A DNA stretch of 48,921 nt from Phycisphaerales bacterium (GTDB taxonomy: Bacteria; Planctomycetota; Phycisphaerae; Phycisphaerales; UBA1924): contig JAVJVK010000012.1 in NCBI GenBank assembly GCA_040221175.1, forward strand, positions 1-48,921. Direction: 5' to 3'. Within the stretch, counting starts at the first letter, position 1, and the number at the start of each line of letters is the position of its first letter. Shown here piece after piece: positions 40,489 to 48,620 of the stretch. Under the pieces are notes generated by a model that saw only the letters and a program-made list of their open reading frames with translations, searched no databases and was not told the DNA's origin. A program made the position numbers and the translations under genes.

Positions 40489-41058
40489 TCAGGTGCCCAC
40501 GCGGACGCCCACCGGCTGGGGCGTCGACTGGTGGGTCGGCTGCACGGCGATGCCCAGGGGCACCCGCTTGCCGCCGGGACCCTTGGGGGGGATGCCGTCC
40601 TCGTCGATGATTCGCTGGATGGCCATGATGCCTTCGAGCAGCATCTCGGGCCTGGGGGGGCAGCCGGGGATGTAGACGTCCACCGGGATGAACTGGTCGA
40701 TGCCCTGGACGGTGGCGTAGGTATCAAAGACGCCGCCCGTCGAGGCGCACGCACCCATGGAGATGACCCACTTGGGCTCGGCCACCTGCTGGTAGATGCG
40801 CTGGAGCACCGGCATCATCTTGATCCCGATCCGTCCGGCGACGATCACCAGATCGCTCTGGCGAGGGCTGAAGCTCATCCGCTCCATGCCGAAGCGGGCC
40901 AGGTCATAGCGGCTGCTGGCAGTGGCCATCAGTTCGATGCCGCAGCAGGCAGTGGCGAAGGGGATCGGCCAGATGCTGCTGCGTCGGGCCCAATTGATGA
41001 CACGCTGGAGCTGGGTGGTCAGGATGGCGTCGGTTGGCAGTGCGGCTTCGATGCCCAT
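40489..41058 (-). CDS. nuoB: NADH-quinone oxidoreductase subunit B, isolated from other nuo genes
   Basis: 189 residues from the ATG at 41058 (GGAG at 5 bases). NuoB carries the N2 [4Fe-4S] cluster. The four ligand positions are visible: A-C-C-G (Cys38, Cys39), M-G-A-C (Cys104) and P-G-C-P-P-R-P-E (Cys133). The FGMERMSFSPRQSDLVIVAGRI strand and YPIPVDVYIPGCPPRPE-like end fit family use. No nuoA, nuoC or nuoD lies beside it; the neighbours are a small lipoprotein and the TPR protein. A C-terminal extension is Pro/Gln-rich. Confidence 0.92.
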   Translation of the reverse strand: MGIEAALPTDAILTTQLQRVINWARRSSIWPIPFATACCGIELMATASSRYDLARFGMERMSFSPRQSDLVIVAGRIGIKMMPVLQRIYQQVAEPKWVISMGACASTGGVFDTYATVQGIDQFIPVDVYIPGCPPRPEMLLEGIMAIQRIIDEDGIPPKGPGGKRVPLGIAVQPTHQSTPQPVGVRVGT

Positions 41059-41106
41059 GGTGGCTCCGGGGTCAGAAAACAAATGGCTGGAAACAGAGTT
41101 TAGGCC

Positions 41107-41334
41107 CTAGGGCCGCTGCCGCTCGCTTGCGGGGCGGGCATCCCTGCGTTCGCGCCGGCTTTCGGTGGTCATGAAGTCGAGCGGGCGATGTTCGTACTCG
41201 CTACGGAGCTTGGTGCTATCGGCGCCGATGCCCCGGGAACTCACTACCTTGCGGTAGCAGCCCCCCGCGGCGCATGCTAAAACCCCGGTGGCGCTTGCTA
41301 CCAGAAGAACCCGGCTGATGCGTGTCCGATTCAT
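41107..41334 (-). CDS. small basic lipoprotein, 75 aa
   Basis: The ATG overlaps the BrkB stop (ATGA). Signal with a lipobox in A-A-G-G-C (Cys26), then a short Arg/Glu-rich tail (YEHRPLDFMTTESRRERRDARP). A longer frame upstream lies inside the BrkB gene and is not counted. Unknown function; the coupling suggests a partner of the BrkB protein. Confidence 0.65.
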   Translation of the reverse strand: MNRTRISRVLLVASATGVLACAAGGCYRKVVSSRGIGADSTKLRSEYEHRPLDFMTTESRRERRDARPASERQRP

Positions 41335-42866
41335 TCGTTGCCACGTCCTTCGTCCCGATTCGGTACGTCCTCCGAGGCCGTCGGGTTTTCGGGCTTCGCA
41401 CTCAGGCGTGATTGTAGGGTGGCCTCCCCGAGCGACTCGACGGCCGTCTTGGAGAGTTGCGAAGCCGCCGAGCCCTCGCGAGCCGCGGTGGGAGAGGGTG
41501 CGGCCGTGGCAATATCGGCCAAGCGAATACGCTCGGCCGGACGCGAGAGCGTGTATCCACCGCCGTTGTCCAATTGCCTGACGAATCCGCCCCGTTGGAG
41601 GGCGTCGATGATGCGGGAGCATTGGTCGTTGGCCAGGGCCAGTTCGTCGGCCACGTCCGAGGTTCGCGCGCCCTGCCCCTCCGCGAATCGCCGGCCGATG
41701 ACGGTGGCTGCGTCGATGAGTACGCCCGGGCCGGCGAGCATCAAGGCCGGATCGTCGGAATCTTCATCCTGCTCGATGCCGTCTTCGAGCATCTGCACGC
41801 CATAGGCGACCTGAAGACCAAAGAGGATGATGAGCCAGGTCAGGAAGACCCACAGCATGAAGATCGGGATGAGCGCCAGCGAGCCGTAGAGCGTCGCGTA
41901 CGTGGAATTGGTGGAGTACCCGAGGTACTGCGTGAATCCCCACTTGGCCGCTTCCCACCCGATCGCCGCCACGGTGGCGCCGGCCAGGGTTGGTCGCAGC
42001 CGCAGCCGTCGATTGGGGAGGATCATGTACGCCAGCGAAAGCAGGCCGGTGCTGATGACGACGGTGACGAGGAAGCCGGCGGCCCCGACGATGAACCGGC
42101 CGAAGGCGTCGCCCTCGCCGGCCATGTTCTTGACCCATTCTCGGAATTGCACGCCGACGAGAAACGTGAGGGCGATGAGGATGGCGCCCAGCGTCATGAG
42201 TGTCCAATACTGGGTGATCCGTCTGACCCAACTGCGGCCCGACTTGGCTCGACAGATCTGGTTGAAGCAGCGTTCGACTTCGACCACCATGGCAAGCGCA
42301 GCGTAGATCAGGACGAGGCCGCCGATGAGCCCGATGGCGTCGAATCGCACCGAACCGAATCGCTCGACCCAGCCATCGATCAGTTGATCAAGGCTTTCGG
42401 GCGTGGGGTTCATCGTTTCGGGAGGGTTGAGCAGGCCCGTGCCGTTTTCTTCTACTTCCTCGGGCGTGCCGACCATCGCCATCGCCGCGTGCATGCGGAG
42501 CGACGGGCTCAGGGGCCAGGGCATCGAAAGAACGCCGCCGGCAGAAGGATTGATCGGTGCGTCGTCCGATGGATCATTTGGGGTGGTCTGGCCAACGTCG
42601 GATTGGATCACCTCGGCGATGCCCGTGAACTGGACGGCCTGCTCCATCAGACGCTTCAGGTCGTCGTCGCCCACGAACATGCGCACGATGACCAGCGCCA
42701 CGATGCTGATCGGAAGCAGGCCGAAGAGCGTGCGATACGCCAACGCGGCGGCCATCTGGGGCAGCCGGGTTCGCAACAAAGACCGCAGGGCCATGCGGCT
42801 GACGTGTGCGGCGCGGCCCATCTCCTTGCTGCTGGGCAGCCTCAGCCAGTCCGGCCATCGTGCCAT
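41331..42866 (-). CDS. YihY/BrkB-family membrane protein with C-terminal HTH
   Basis: 511 residues, longer than the usual 290-440. The BrkB membrane region: first helix RLPQMAAALAYRTLFGLLPISIVALVI, then IGLIGGLVLIYAALAMVVEVERCFNQIC, WTLMTLGAILIALTFLVG, AAGFLVTVVISTGLLSLAYMILPNRRLRLRPTLAGATVAAIGWEAAKWGFTQYL, and YATLYGSLALIPIFMLWVFLTWLIILFG. Between helices 1 and 2 a long extracytoplasmic loop is inserted (about 75-170). The C-terminal part (about 385-460) looks like a winged helix (SDVADELALANDQCSRIIDALQRGGFVRQ), as in some BrkB proteins. The gene starts 3 bases after the pseudouridine synthase stop. Confidence 0.87.
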   Translation of the reverse strand: MARWPDWLRLPSSKEMGRAAHVSRMALRSLLRTRLPQMAAALAYRTLFGLLPISIVALVIVRMFVGDDDLKRLMEQAVQFTGIAEVIQSDVGQTTPNDPSDDAPINPSAGGVLSMPWPLSPSLRMHAAMAMVGTPEEVEENGTGLLNPPETMNPTPESLDQLIDGWVERFGSVRFDAIGLIGGLVLIYAALAMVVEVERCFNQICRAKSGRSWVRRITQYWTLMTLGAILIALTFLVGVQFREWVKNMAGEGDAFGRFIVGAAGFLVTVVISTGLLSLAYMILPNRRLRLRPTLAGATVAAIGWEAAKWGFTQYLGYSTNSTYATLYGSLALIPIFMLWVFLTWLIILFGLQVAYGVQMLEDGIEQDEDSDDPALMLAGPGVLIDAATVIGRRFAEGQGARTSDVADELALANDQCSRIIDALQRGGFVRQLDNGGGYTLSRPAERIRLADIATAAPSPTAAREGSAASQLSKTAVESLGEATLQSRLSAKPENPTASEDVPNRDEGRGNE

Positions 42867-42869
42867 CGC

Positions 42870-43778
42870 CTAGGACCTCCCAGAGCCGCCGTGCCTGGCG
42901 GGGCCGTTGCGTGATTCATCGCGTTGGAGTCCCACGGCTTTCTTCAGGGCCTTCAATTCGCTCGGCCGAATGTCTCGCCAGTGCCCGCGACGAAGGTCGG
43001 CCAGTTTCACCGGGCCGATGGCGACCCGCTCGAGCTTGCGCACGGGGCAACCAACGCGTGCCAGCACGCGGCGGACCTCGCGGTTGCGACCCTCGGTCAG
43101 CGTGATCTCGAGGTGGGCCCGGTCTCGCAGTTGCTTCGTAACGGTCACCCGGACGGCCTGCGTTCGCTCGGCGCCCTCCGTCCTGCCGTGGGTTCGATGG
43201 GCGAGCACGACCCCGCGTTCGAGGTCGGCCAGGCTCTCCTTGGTCATTACGCCGCTGACGATGGCGCGATAGGTCTTGGGGATTTCGTAGCGGGGGTGGG
43301 CCAGGCGATTGGCCAGTTCTCCGTCATTCGTGAGAATGAGCAGGCCGGTCGTGTCGTAGTCGAGGCGACCCACGGGAAACAGCCTGGGAGCCAGGGGGTG
43401 CTGCACGATGTCGAGCACCGTCCGGCGGTCCATGCCGGGTTCGTCCGCGGCGGTGGTCAGCGTGGCCGTCGGCTTGTTGAGCAGGACCGTGACGTTTGCC
43501 TCGGGCTGGCGGATGCGGCGCCCGTTGACGCGGATGTCGTCGCGGGCGGGGTCCGCGAAGGCGGGTAGATCGGTCACGATCTGGCCGTTGACCTCGACGT
43601 GTCCTTCCCGAATGAGTTGTTCGCAGGCACGCCTGCTGGCAACGCCGGCATCGGCAAGCACGCGGTGCAGGCGGTCCTGCCCGCCGGATCGAAGGCTGTT
43701 CTTGGGTGGCGGCACGGTGGATTGTACGCGCAGGCCGCGGCCGTACGTCGGCGTCACACCGGGGTGACGTCCGACCAT
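42870..43778 (-). CDS. RsuA/RluB-family rRNA pseudouridine synthase
   Basis: 302 residues from the ATG at 43778, overlapping the BLUF gene by 25 bases; a later start within the first 25 residues is possible. An N-terminal S4 domain (RLHRVLADAGVASRRACEQLIREGHVEVNGQIV) binds RNA. The catalytic motif G-R-L-D-Y-D-T-T-G-L-L holds the Asp nucleophile, and the conserved late motif EGRNREVRRVLARVGCPVRKLERVAIGPVKL is complete. It changes a uridine of 16S or 23S rRNA to pseudouridine; RluB-like by length and motifs, exact site unknown. Confidence 0.9.
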   Translation of the reverse strand: MVGRHPGVTPTYGRGLRVQSTVPPPKNSLRSGGQDRLHRVLADAGVASRRACEQLIREGHVEVNGQIVTDLPAFADPARDDIRVNGRRIRQPEANVTVLLNKPTATLTTAADEPGMDRRTVLDIVQHPLAPRLFPVGRLDYDTTGLLILTNDGELANRLAHPRYEIPKTYRAIVSGVMTKESLADLERGVVLAHRTHGRTEGAERTQAVRVTVTKQLRDRAHLEITLTEGRNREVRRVLARVGCPVRKLERVAIGPVKLADLRRGHWRDIRPSELKALKKAVGLQRDESRNGPARHGGSGRS

Positions 43779-44263
43779 CCCGCCAGTTCATCGATGACCC
43801 GTCGGGCAAGAGGTGGTTCCTGATCGCTGCGTGTCTTGGAGCGGTCGGACCCCAGCACGATACGGGCCAGCGGGCTCCACCAGTTGGTCGAGGTGTCCTC
43901 TTCGTGGCTCTTCCCTTCGACGAACAGCCCGATCAGTTCGGGCATCGAGCGGGCAGCATCCGAACTAATGGCACGCATGCCGAATCGCTCGAATCGGCGC
44001 TCGCCGGTGTCTTCGGTCAGGATGTGCGTGACCGAGGCGTGCCGATGGTCTTCGCGGATGACCTCGAACAGGGGTTCGACGGCGTCCTTCGCGCCCTCGA
44101 GGACCTGGAAGAAGTACTTCTCATCGAACCACAGGCATCCGGTGATGCCGAGCTCTCGATTCTTGGTAATGGCTGGCAACACGATCCCGTCGACGATGTC
44201 CTCGTCGGTGACGTGTTCGTGCCTCTTACTGAGATATGCGAGTTGGAAAATAGGATCACCCAT
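43754..44263 (-). CDS. BLUF-domain blue-light receptor
   Basis: 169 residues. FAD-binding BLUF domain at about 5-100: flavin-interacting Tyr10 in L-A-Y-L-S-K-R, Asn35 in K-N-R-E-L-G-I-T-G, Gln53 in F-F-Q-V-L-E-G, and the late pattern V-I-R-E-D-H-R-H. All three photocycle residues are present, so it should sense blue light. No attached output domain; a charged C-terminal tail of about 60 residues. Short BLUF proteins such as cyanobacterial PixD act by binding a partner. It is first of a six-gene minus-strand run and diverges from the ANTAR regulator gene across 102 bases. Confidence 0.88.
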   Translation of the reverse strand: MGDPIFQLAYLSKRHEHVTDEDIVDGIVLPAITKNRELGITGCLWFDEKYFFQVLEGAKDAVEPLFEVIREDHRHASVTHILTEDTGERRFERFGMRAISSDAARSMPELIGLFVEGKSHEEDTSTNWWSPLARIVLGSDRSKTRSDQEPPLARRVIDELAGWSDVTPV

Positions 44264-44365
44264 TTCTTAGGGAGAGATGGTGCTCGTGTGATGCTGCCGT
44301 GATTCAAGCGGTGTACACTGGGGGGCCGCCGTTCTGTCGTGTTTGTTCGCGATGAGGTGCCTGCG

Positions 44366-45058
44366 ATGAGCCGGAAAGAATCGGAATTCAACGAAGCCGC
44401 CGTGGATGGCGCCCGTACGGCCATTGAAGGACTGAACGTCATCGTGGCACACGATCGCGAAGATACACTTCGCCAACTCATTTCGATCGTGGAGCGACGG
44501 CACACGGTTCTCTGCCATTGCGAGAGCGTGACGGGCATGCTCGAGACCGCCGCAGAGCAGCGACCCGACATGATCATTACGGGCGTCTCGTTCCGCGATG
44601 GCGACGGCATCGACACCGTCATTCGCATCGGCGCCGAACGACCGGTGCCCTCGGTCATCGTGGCTGAGCGTGGATCGCTCGACATGGTCGAGAAGGCGAT
44701 GGCTGATCACGTCATGGCCTACTTGGTCATGCCCGTGGATCCGGCGGACCTCGAGGCCGCCATGGTGGTGGCCCAGGCCCGATTCGATCAATTCCAAGAA
44801 GTCGTCAGCGAGGTCGATTCCCTTCGGCAGGCGTTGGCCGATCGAAAGGTCATCGAGCGAGCTAAGGGCGCCATCATGGCCGACCGGAAAATCGAGGAAG
44901 ACGCCGCTTTCGCCATGCTGCGCACGCGAGCGCAGAACGCGCGGATGAAGCTGATCGATGTCGCCAATGGCGTACTGGAGCACGGCCCCGGCTTCGTACC
45001 CGAGCGCACCGGATCCATCGGCGGGGCGCTCGGCCGACCGGATACCGATTCGGCGTGA
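44366..45058 (+). CDS. response-regulator-like protein with degenerate receiver and ANTAR RNA-binding domain
   Basis: 230 residues from the ATG at 44366 (GAGG at about 9 bases); an upstream GTG at 44339 is less likely. A receiver fold spans about 22-135 (NVIVAHDREDTLRQLI ... RPDMIITGVSFRDGDGIDTV ... YLVMPVDPADLEAAM). The position of the phospho-Asp holds Thr72 in I-I-T-G-V, and the conserved Lys of K-P is Met122 in V-M-P. The receiver therefore cannot work by phosphorylation in the usual way; AmiR is a known example of such a receiver. ANTAR domain at about 150-205: DSLRQALADRKVIERAKGAIM, then AFAMLRTRAQ. ANTAR binds paired hexaloop hairpins in leader RNA to block terminators. The short C-terminus is disordered. 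Confidence 0.88.
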   Translation: MSRKESEFNEAAVDGARTAIEGLNVIVAHDREDTLRQLISIVERRHTVLCHCESVTGMLETAAEQRPDMIITGVSFRDGDGIDTVIRIGAERPVPSVIVAERGSLDMVEKAMADHVMAYLVMPVDPADLEAAMVVAQARFDQFQEVVSEVDSLRQALADRKVIERAKGAIMADRKIEEDAAFAMLRTRAQNARMKLIDVANGVLEHGPGFVPERTGSIGGALGRPDTDSA

Positions 45059-45242
45059 TGGGGAAGCGTTGCGCATGGATTCGCCGACACAAAGGGGCTG
45101 ACGGGACGAGACGGCCTCAACGACTCGAATGCAGCCTCTGGCGGCGTCGGCAGAGGTGGTTCAAAGCGTTGACGGCCCAGCAGGCGAAATCAAGGCTCGT
45201 GATACCGGGAACCCAGATTGTGTCGGGTGTTTTCCCTATGTT

Positions 45243-46388
45243 CTACGCGGCGGTTGTGCCATCGTCCGCCCGAACGCCCCGCGCCTCGGCGTCTTCCTGA
45301 CCCTCTTCGACCATCTCAGAGCCCTCGGCATGGTCTGATTGATCGGCCTCCGGTTCTGGGGGCTTGGCCTCGGCGGCCGGCTCCAGCGCGACTGTCGCGA
45401 GCACGCCAAAATGATCCGAGCCGGGCAATCGCACCCGGTCGAGGCGGCCGATCCGCAGCCCCGGCGCCAGGAAGAGGTGATCGACGGGGAACCGAAGATA
45501 CCAGTGCTTGGCGTGGAAGGTATTCATCAGCTTCCGGCCGACGCGCGGATCCTTCAGACCACTTAGTCGCTGAAAGAGCCTCGTCGTGTGGGACCAAGCC
45601 ACATCGTTGAAGTCGCCGGCAACGATCCAGTTTCGCGAAGGACCGCGCGCGATGTCGCGGGCCAGGAGCACGAGTTCGCCATCGCGCACGCGGCTGTCGC
45701 GTCGGTCTTCGCCGGTGCTGTCTTGCAGCCCCGGTGGCGTGGGGTGGAGCCCCACGAAGCGAAGCGCTCGACCATCGGGCATCTGGAGATCCGCGAAGAT
45801 GGACGGTCGACGTTCACTGATGAGGTGTTCGATGCTCTCGTTGCTCAGCGGACGCTTGGACCAGAGTCCCAGGCCGAGCCCTTCGCCGGCAATGCTCTCG
45901 ACGCGATGAGGGAATCGATCCGCGAGGTCTGCCAAGGCATCGCGCCATTTGGTATCCAGTTCGATGAGCAGCAAGATGTCCGGATCTGCACGAGAGATGC
46001 TGTCGGCGACCGCGCGATGTTCTTCGTTCTCATAGCAGATGTTTGCCACCAGGATCGTCAGCATGGCGGACTCTTCGGTGCTGTCGATGAGGTCTTGCAC
46101 TTCTCTGCGCCACAGCCGCGTAAAGGGCGCCATCTGGACCAGGCCTGAGCATGCCATCAGGATCAGCAGGACGAGCAGGATGGATGCTGCAAGCGGTTCG
46201 CTGCCTCGAGCGAGCAATGCGAGCAACGGAACGGCCGGCAAGATCGTCAATGCGCTGAGTTGGAGGCGCGGAAAGTCCCAGGCGCGTACCACCCAGGTTC
46301 CGGAGTTGAGGATGAGCGGGGCTGCCGTGAGCACGGCCAACGGGCCGAACAGCGAAATGGCGAGCCACCAAAGGAAGACGTCGAGCAT
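45243..46388 (-). CDS. endonuclease/exonuclease/phosphatase-family protein, membrane-anchored
   Basis: 381 residues. Three N-terminal transmembrane helices (about 5-28, 42-62, 66-86), then an EEP domain: L-V-A-N-I-C-Y-E-N, DILLLIELDTKW, FVGLHPTPPG, WIVAGDFNDVAWS and SDHFGVLATV hold the usual Asn, Glu, His, Asp/Asn and Asp-His ligands. It resembles the widespread exported EEP phosphodiesterases with a membrane N-terminus. The Pro/Glu-rich C-terminal 40 residues are disordered. 184 bases upstream of its 3' end, toward the ANTAR gene, hold no gene. It starts 162 bases below the dockerin-tailed gene, with a terminator between. Confidence 0.86.
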   Translation of the reverse strand: MLDVFLWWLAISLFGPLAVLTAAPLILNSGTWVVRAWDFPRLQLSALTILPAVPLLALLARGSEPLAASILLVLLILMACSGLVQMAPFTRLWRREVQDLIDSTEESAMLTILVANICYENEEHRAVADSISRADPDILLLIELDTKWRDALADLADRFPHRVESIAGEGLGLGLWSKRPLSNESIEHLISERRPSIFADLQMPDGRALRFVGLHPTPPGLQDSTGEDRRDSRVRDGELVLLARDIARGPSRNWIVAGDFNDVAWSHTTRLFQRLSGLKDPRVGRKLMNTFHAKHWYLRFPVDHLFLAPGLRIGRLDRVRLPGSDHFGVLATVALEPAAEAKPPEPEADQSDHAEGSEMVEEGQEDAEARGVRADDGTTAA

Positions 46389-46473
46389 GCGCGAACTCTC
46401 TCGGGCTCTCGCGAGGACGGGGGCTTCGCCGAGCCGCGGATGCTAGGCCCCGGGATGCGGTATGCCCGGGGTC

Positions 46474-46513
46474 AAAAAGCGACAGCCCGCCCCCAGGGAG
46501 GAGGGGCGGGCTG
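46474..46513 (-). terminator. terminator of the dockerin-tailed gene
   Basis: CAGCCCGCCCC (46483-46493) pairs perfectly with GGGGCGGGCTG (46503-46513). On the minus strand the stem is followed by TCGCTTTTTG. Confidence 0.9.
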
Positions 46514-46549
46514 CCACGAATAGGAGGCCGCTTCTGCGAATCCAGCCGA

Positions 46550-47341
46550 TCAGCAGCCGGCGTCGAAGGCGTTCTGGAACGCCAGGAAATCGAAGAGCGT
46601 GAGGCTGCCATCGCCGTCGAAGTCGGCGCTGGTTTCGCCCGCGTCGAAGGCGTTCTGGAACGCCAGGAAGTCAAAGAGCGTGAGGTCGCCATCGCCGTCG
46701 AAGTCAGCCGGGCAGCTCGAACCGCCGCCGAACACGATGTCGTCGATCAGGATGCGCGGCAGGCTGAATTCGTCACCGAAGGTGGCGTACAGGTGCAGCT
46801 CATCGAACTCAACGCCCGAGATGGAGAGCTCGCCCAGGGCGATGTTGTCGCGGCCGCCTAGATCACTGATGGTGATCGGGTCGGCGCTGCCGACGACCTC
46901 GCCGAGTTGGATGGCGTCCAGGTGGAACTGGATACCGCCCCATGGGCCGTTCTCGTAATAAGCAATCTGCATCGACACGCTGGTCTGGTCCTCGTCAAGC
47001 ACGATGGTGGCCGAGGAGATGCGTCCGATCGACAGGTTCTCGCCGGGCACGAACGCGCTGCCGAAGGTCAGGGCGTTCACCGGGCTGCCCCACATGGGGA
47101 AGTCGTTGTAGAAGAACGTCGCGTCCTCGATGGTGACCTCATCAAACTCCTGAGGGCCAAAGGTCGAGCCATCGGGGAACACGCCCGACACCTGATTGAT
47201 GTCCTGGAAGAACATGCCGGCGTACTCGAACGTCGCGCCCTTGAAGCCCTCGGTCAGGTCCTCGAAGTCGACGGTCTGGGCGAGCGAGGCGGTGGGAGCC
47301 GCCAGAAGGGCGGCGATCATGGCATTACGGATCGTGGACAT
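46550..47341 (-). CDS. secreted protein with tandem EF-hand/dockerin-like tail ending in Gly-Cys
   Basis: 263 residues. Signal peptide ends near SLAQ (about residue 22). The body (about 23-205) is beta-rich, of a type seen in exported planctomycete proteins with a ligand-binding fold (FEDLTEGFKGATFEYAGMFF, SATIVLDEDQTSVSMQIAYY). After SSCPA come two copies of a 27-residue calcium-loop repeat, each beginning D-F-D-G-D-G-x-L-T-L-F-D-F-L-A-F-Q-N-A-F-D-A-G, and the protein ends in Gly-Cys. Such GC-ended dockerin-like tails are a sorting or anchoring signal in Phycisphaerae. A strong terminator follows. Confidence 0.87.
   Translation of the reverse strand: MSTIRNAMIAALLAAPTASLAQTVDFEDLTEGFKGATFEYAGMFFQDINQVSGVFPDGSTFGPQEFDEVTIEDATFFYNDFPMWGSPVNALTFGSAFVPGENLSIGRISSATIVLDEDQTSVSMQIAYYENGPWGGIQFHLDAIQLGEVVGSADPITISDLGGRDNIALGELSISGVEFDELHLYATFGDEFSLPRILIDDIVFGGGSSCPADFDGDGDLTLFDFLAFQNAFDAGETSADFDGDGSLTLFDFLAFQNAFDAGC
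46560..46709 (-). repeat. 81-bp tandem duplication encoding the EF-hand repeats
   Basis: Two nearly identical copies with a period of 81 bases (starts at 46560 and 46641 on the plus strand), differing at only a few positions. They encode the two calcium-loop units at the C-terminus of the dockerin-tailed protein. High DNA identity points to recent duplication or gene conversion. Confidence 0.8.
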
Positions 47342-47395
47342 TTCTTACCTCCAAGGGTGTGCGAATCGGCCCCCACCAAAACGAGTGACGTGTGT

Positions 47396-48613
47396 TCAGG
47401 CCTCCAGCCAGTCTGGGGGCTCGGGCAGATCGTGTCGGATCATCACCGAGGTCGACAGCGGCGGATACGCCATGCGGACCCGGTAAAGGTCGAATTCGTC
47501 GGCTTGCCAGCCGCAGCGGTCGAAGACCGATCGGAGCAGCGCGGCATACCCGGGTGCATCGGGCGTGTGCACGCGAGACAGCCCGTTGCCAAGGCGCTGG
47601 ATCTGCTCCGGCACGCGGAGCCGATCTTGCTCATCGTGCGTGTAGGGACGCCCCAACTCACCGAAAACGCAGAGCTCTCGCTCGATGCCTCGGAAGAGGT
47701 CCTTGTGCACGAAGTGGTCGTAGATCATCGCTTCGGCCGGGGTGGTGATACCAGTGCCAAAGTGCGCGCGCTGGCCGGGTTCGATCGCAAACGCGGGCGC
47801 CAGTTCTCGGATGGTTTCGCCCGTGGTAATGGTCAGCTTGCCTGCCTGGCCGATCTGCCCGGGGAGCAGTTCGTCGATCGCTGCGCCCGAGTCCGAGACG
47901 CGTCGCTCAAGCGTCGGCAGCGGATTCGTGGTGAATTCGCCGATGACCGGGACGCCGCCGGCAGATTGCGCAGCTTCGGGATCCAGCGGCTGGCGATTGG
48001 GTACTCCGGGCTCTTCGCCATTGCCCAGCACCATGGCTTGGCCGATCATCCAGCGCGTGTCGGGCCGCGTTCGACGTAGATCAATGAGGCTGCGCACCTG
48101 CGCGACGTCGAGCCATCCACGCCGCGTGGCCGAGGGCGAAAGCACCGAGAACGCCACCATGGAGCGGGCCTGGACGCCCCAGACGTAGCTGTTGCCCTCG
48201 AAAGCACGCAGTCGCCAGCGGGTATCGATGTCTTCGCTGGGCTCGGCGACGCATGACTCGAGCAGCATGTCCATCGCCGTACGCGTACCCGCGTGCGTCT
48301 GAACCAGATCTTCGAACTTGGCCGACACGGTGCGGACGCGGTCGAGCAGGTCGGCGTCAACGCCGCGCGCCTCGGCCGAACGGACCCAGGTGTCCAGCGC
48401 CTTGGGCGAGGGCATGTAGCGAGCGGCGTAGAACGGGTCGTCGCCATAGGCGACCTTGGTGAGTTGCCAGGCAAGCTTGCGGTGGATGCCAAAGCCGTCG
48501 CAGATGTCGGTCAGGCCGATGCCCGCACCGCACTTGGACTCGATGACCCGGGCAAAGAGATCGCGGATCTCCGCCACCACGGTGGTCGTTTCGTCTTGGA
48601 ACGTTGCGGGCAT
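47396..48613 (-). CDS. HTH-type protein of unknown function, 405 aa
   Basis: The start is the ATG at 48613, directly after a promoter-like sequence; a frame from 48676 would start before that promoter. N-terminal residues 1-110 contain a helix-turn-helix-like segment (GLTDICDGFGIHRKLAWQLTKV) and further helices (FEDLVQTHAGTRTAMDMLLESC). The rest (about 120-405) has no motif I can name; it includes RGWLDVAQVRSLIDLRRTRPDTRWMIGQAMV and the C-terminal VRMAYPPLSTSVMIRHDLP. A transcriptional regulator is the best guess. A palindrome GTTTCTGAAAC lies upstream of its promoter. Confidence 0.7.
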   Translation of the reverse strand: MPATFQDETTTVVAEIRDLFARVIESKCGAGIGLTDICDGFGIHRKLAWQLTKVAYGDDPFYAARYMPSPKALDTWVRSAEARGVDADLLDRVRTVSAKFEDLVQTHAGTRTAMDMLLESCVAEPSEDIDTRWRLRAFEGNSYVWGVQARSMVAFSVLSPSATRRGWLDVAQVRSLIDLRRTRPDTRWMIGQAMVLGNGEEPGVPNRQPLDPEAAQSAGGVPVIGEFTTNPLPTLERRVSDSGAAIDELLPGQIGQAGKLTITTGETIRELAPAFAIEPGQRAHFGTGITTPAEAMIYDHFVHKDLFRGIERELCVFGELGRPYTHDEQDRLRVPEQIQRLGNGLSRVHTPDAPGYAALLRSVFDRCGWQADEFDLYRVRMAYPPLSTSVMIRHDLPEPPDWLEA

Positions 48614-48620
48614 CAGGCAC

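Noticed and set aside
45059-45242. Small open frames between the ANTAR gene and the EEP gene
   Set aside because: Arg-rich, no ribosome site, no recognisable domain; treated as intergenic. I looked for paired hexaloop hairpins here and did not find a convincing pair by eye.
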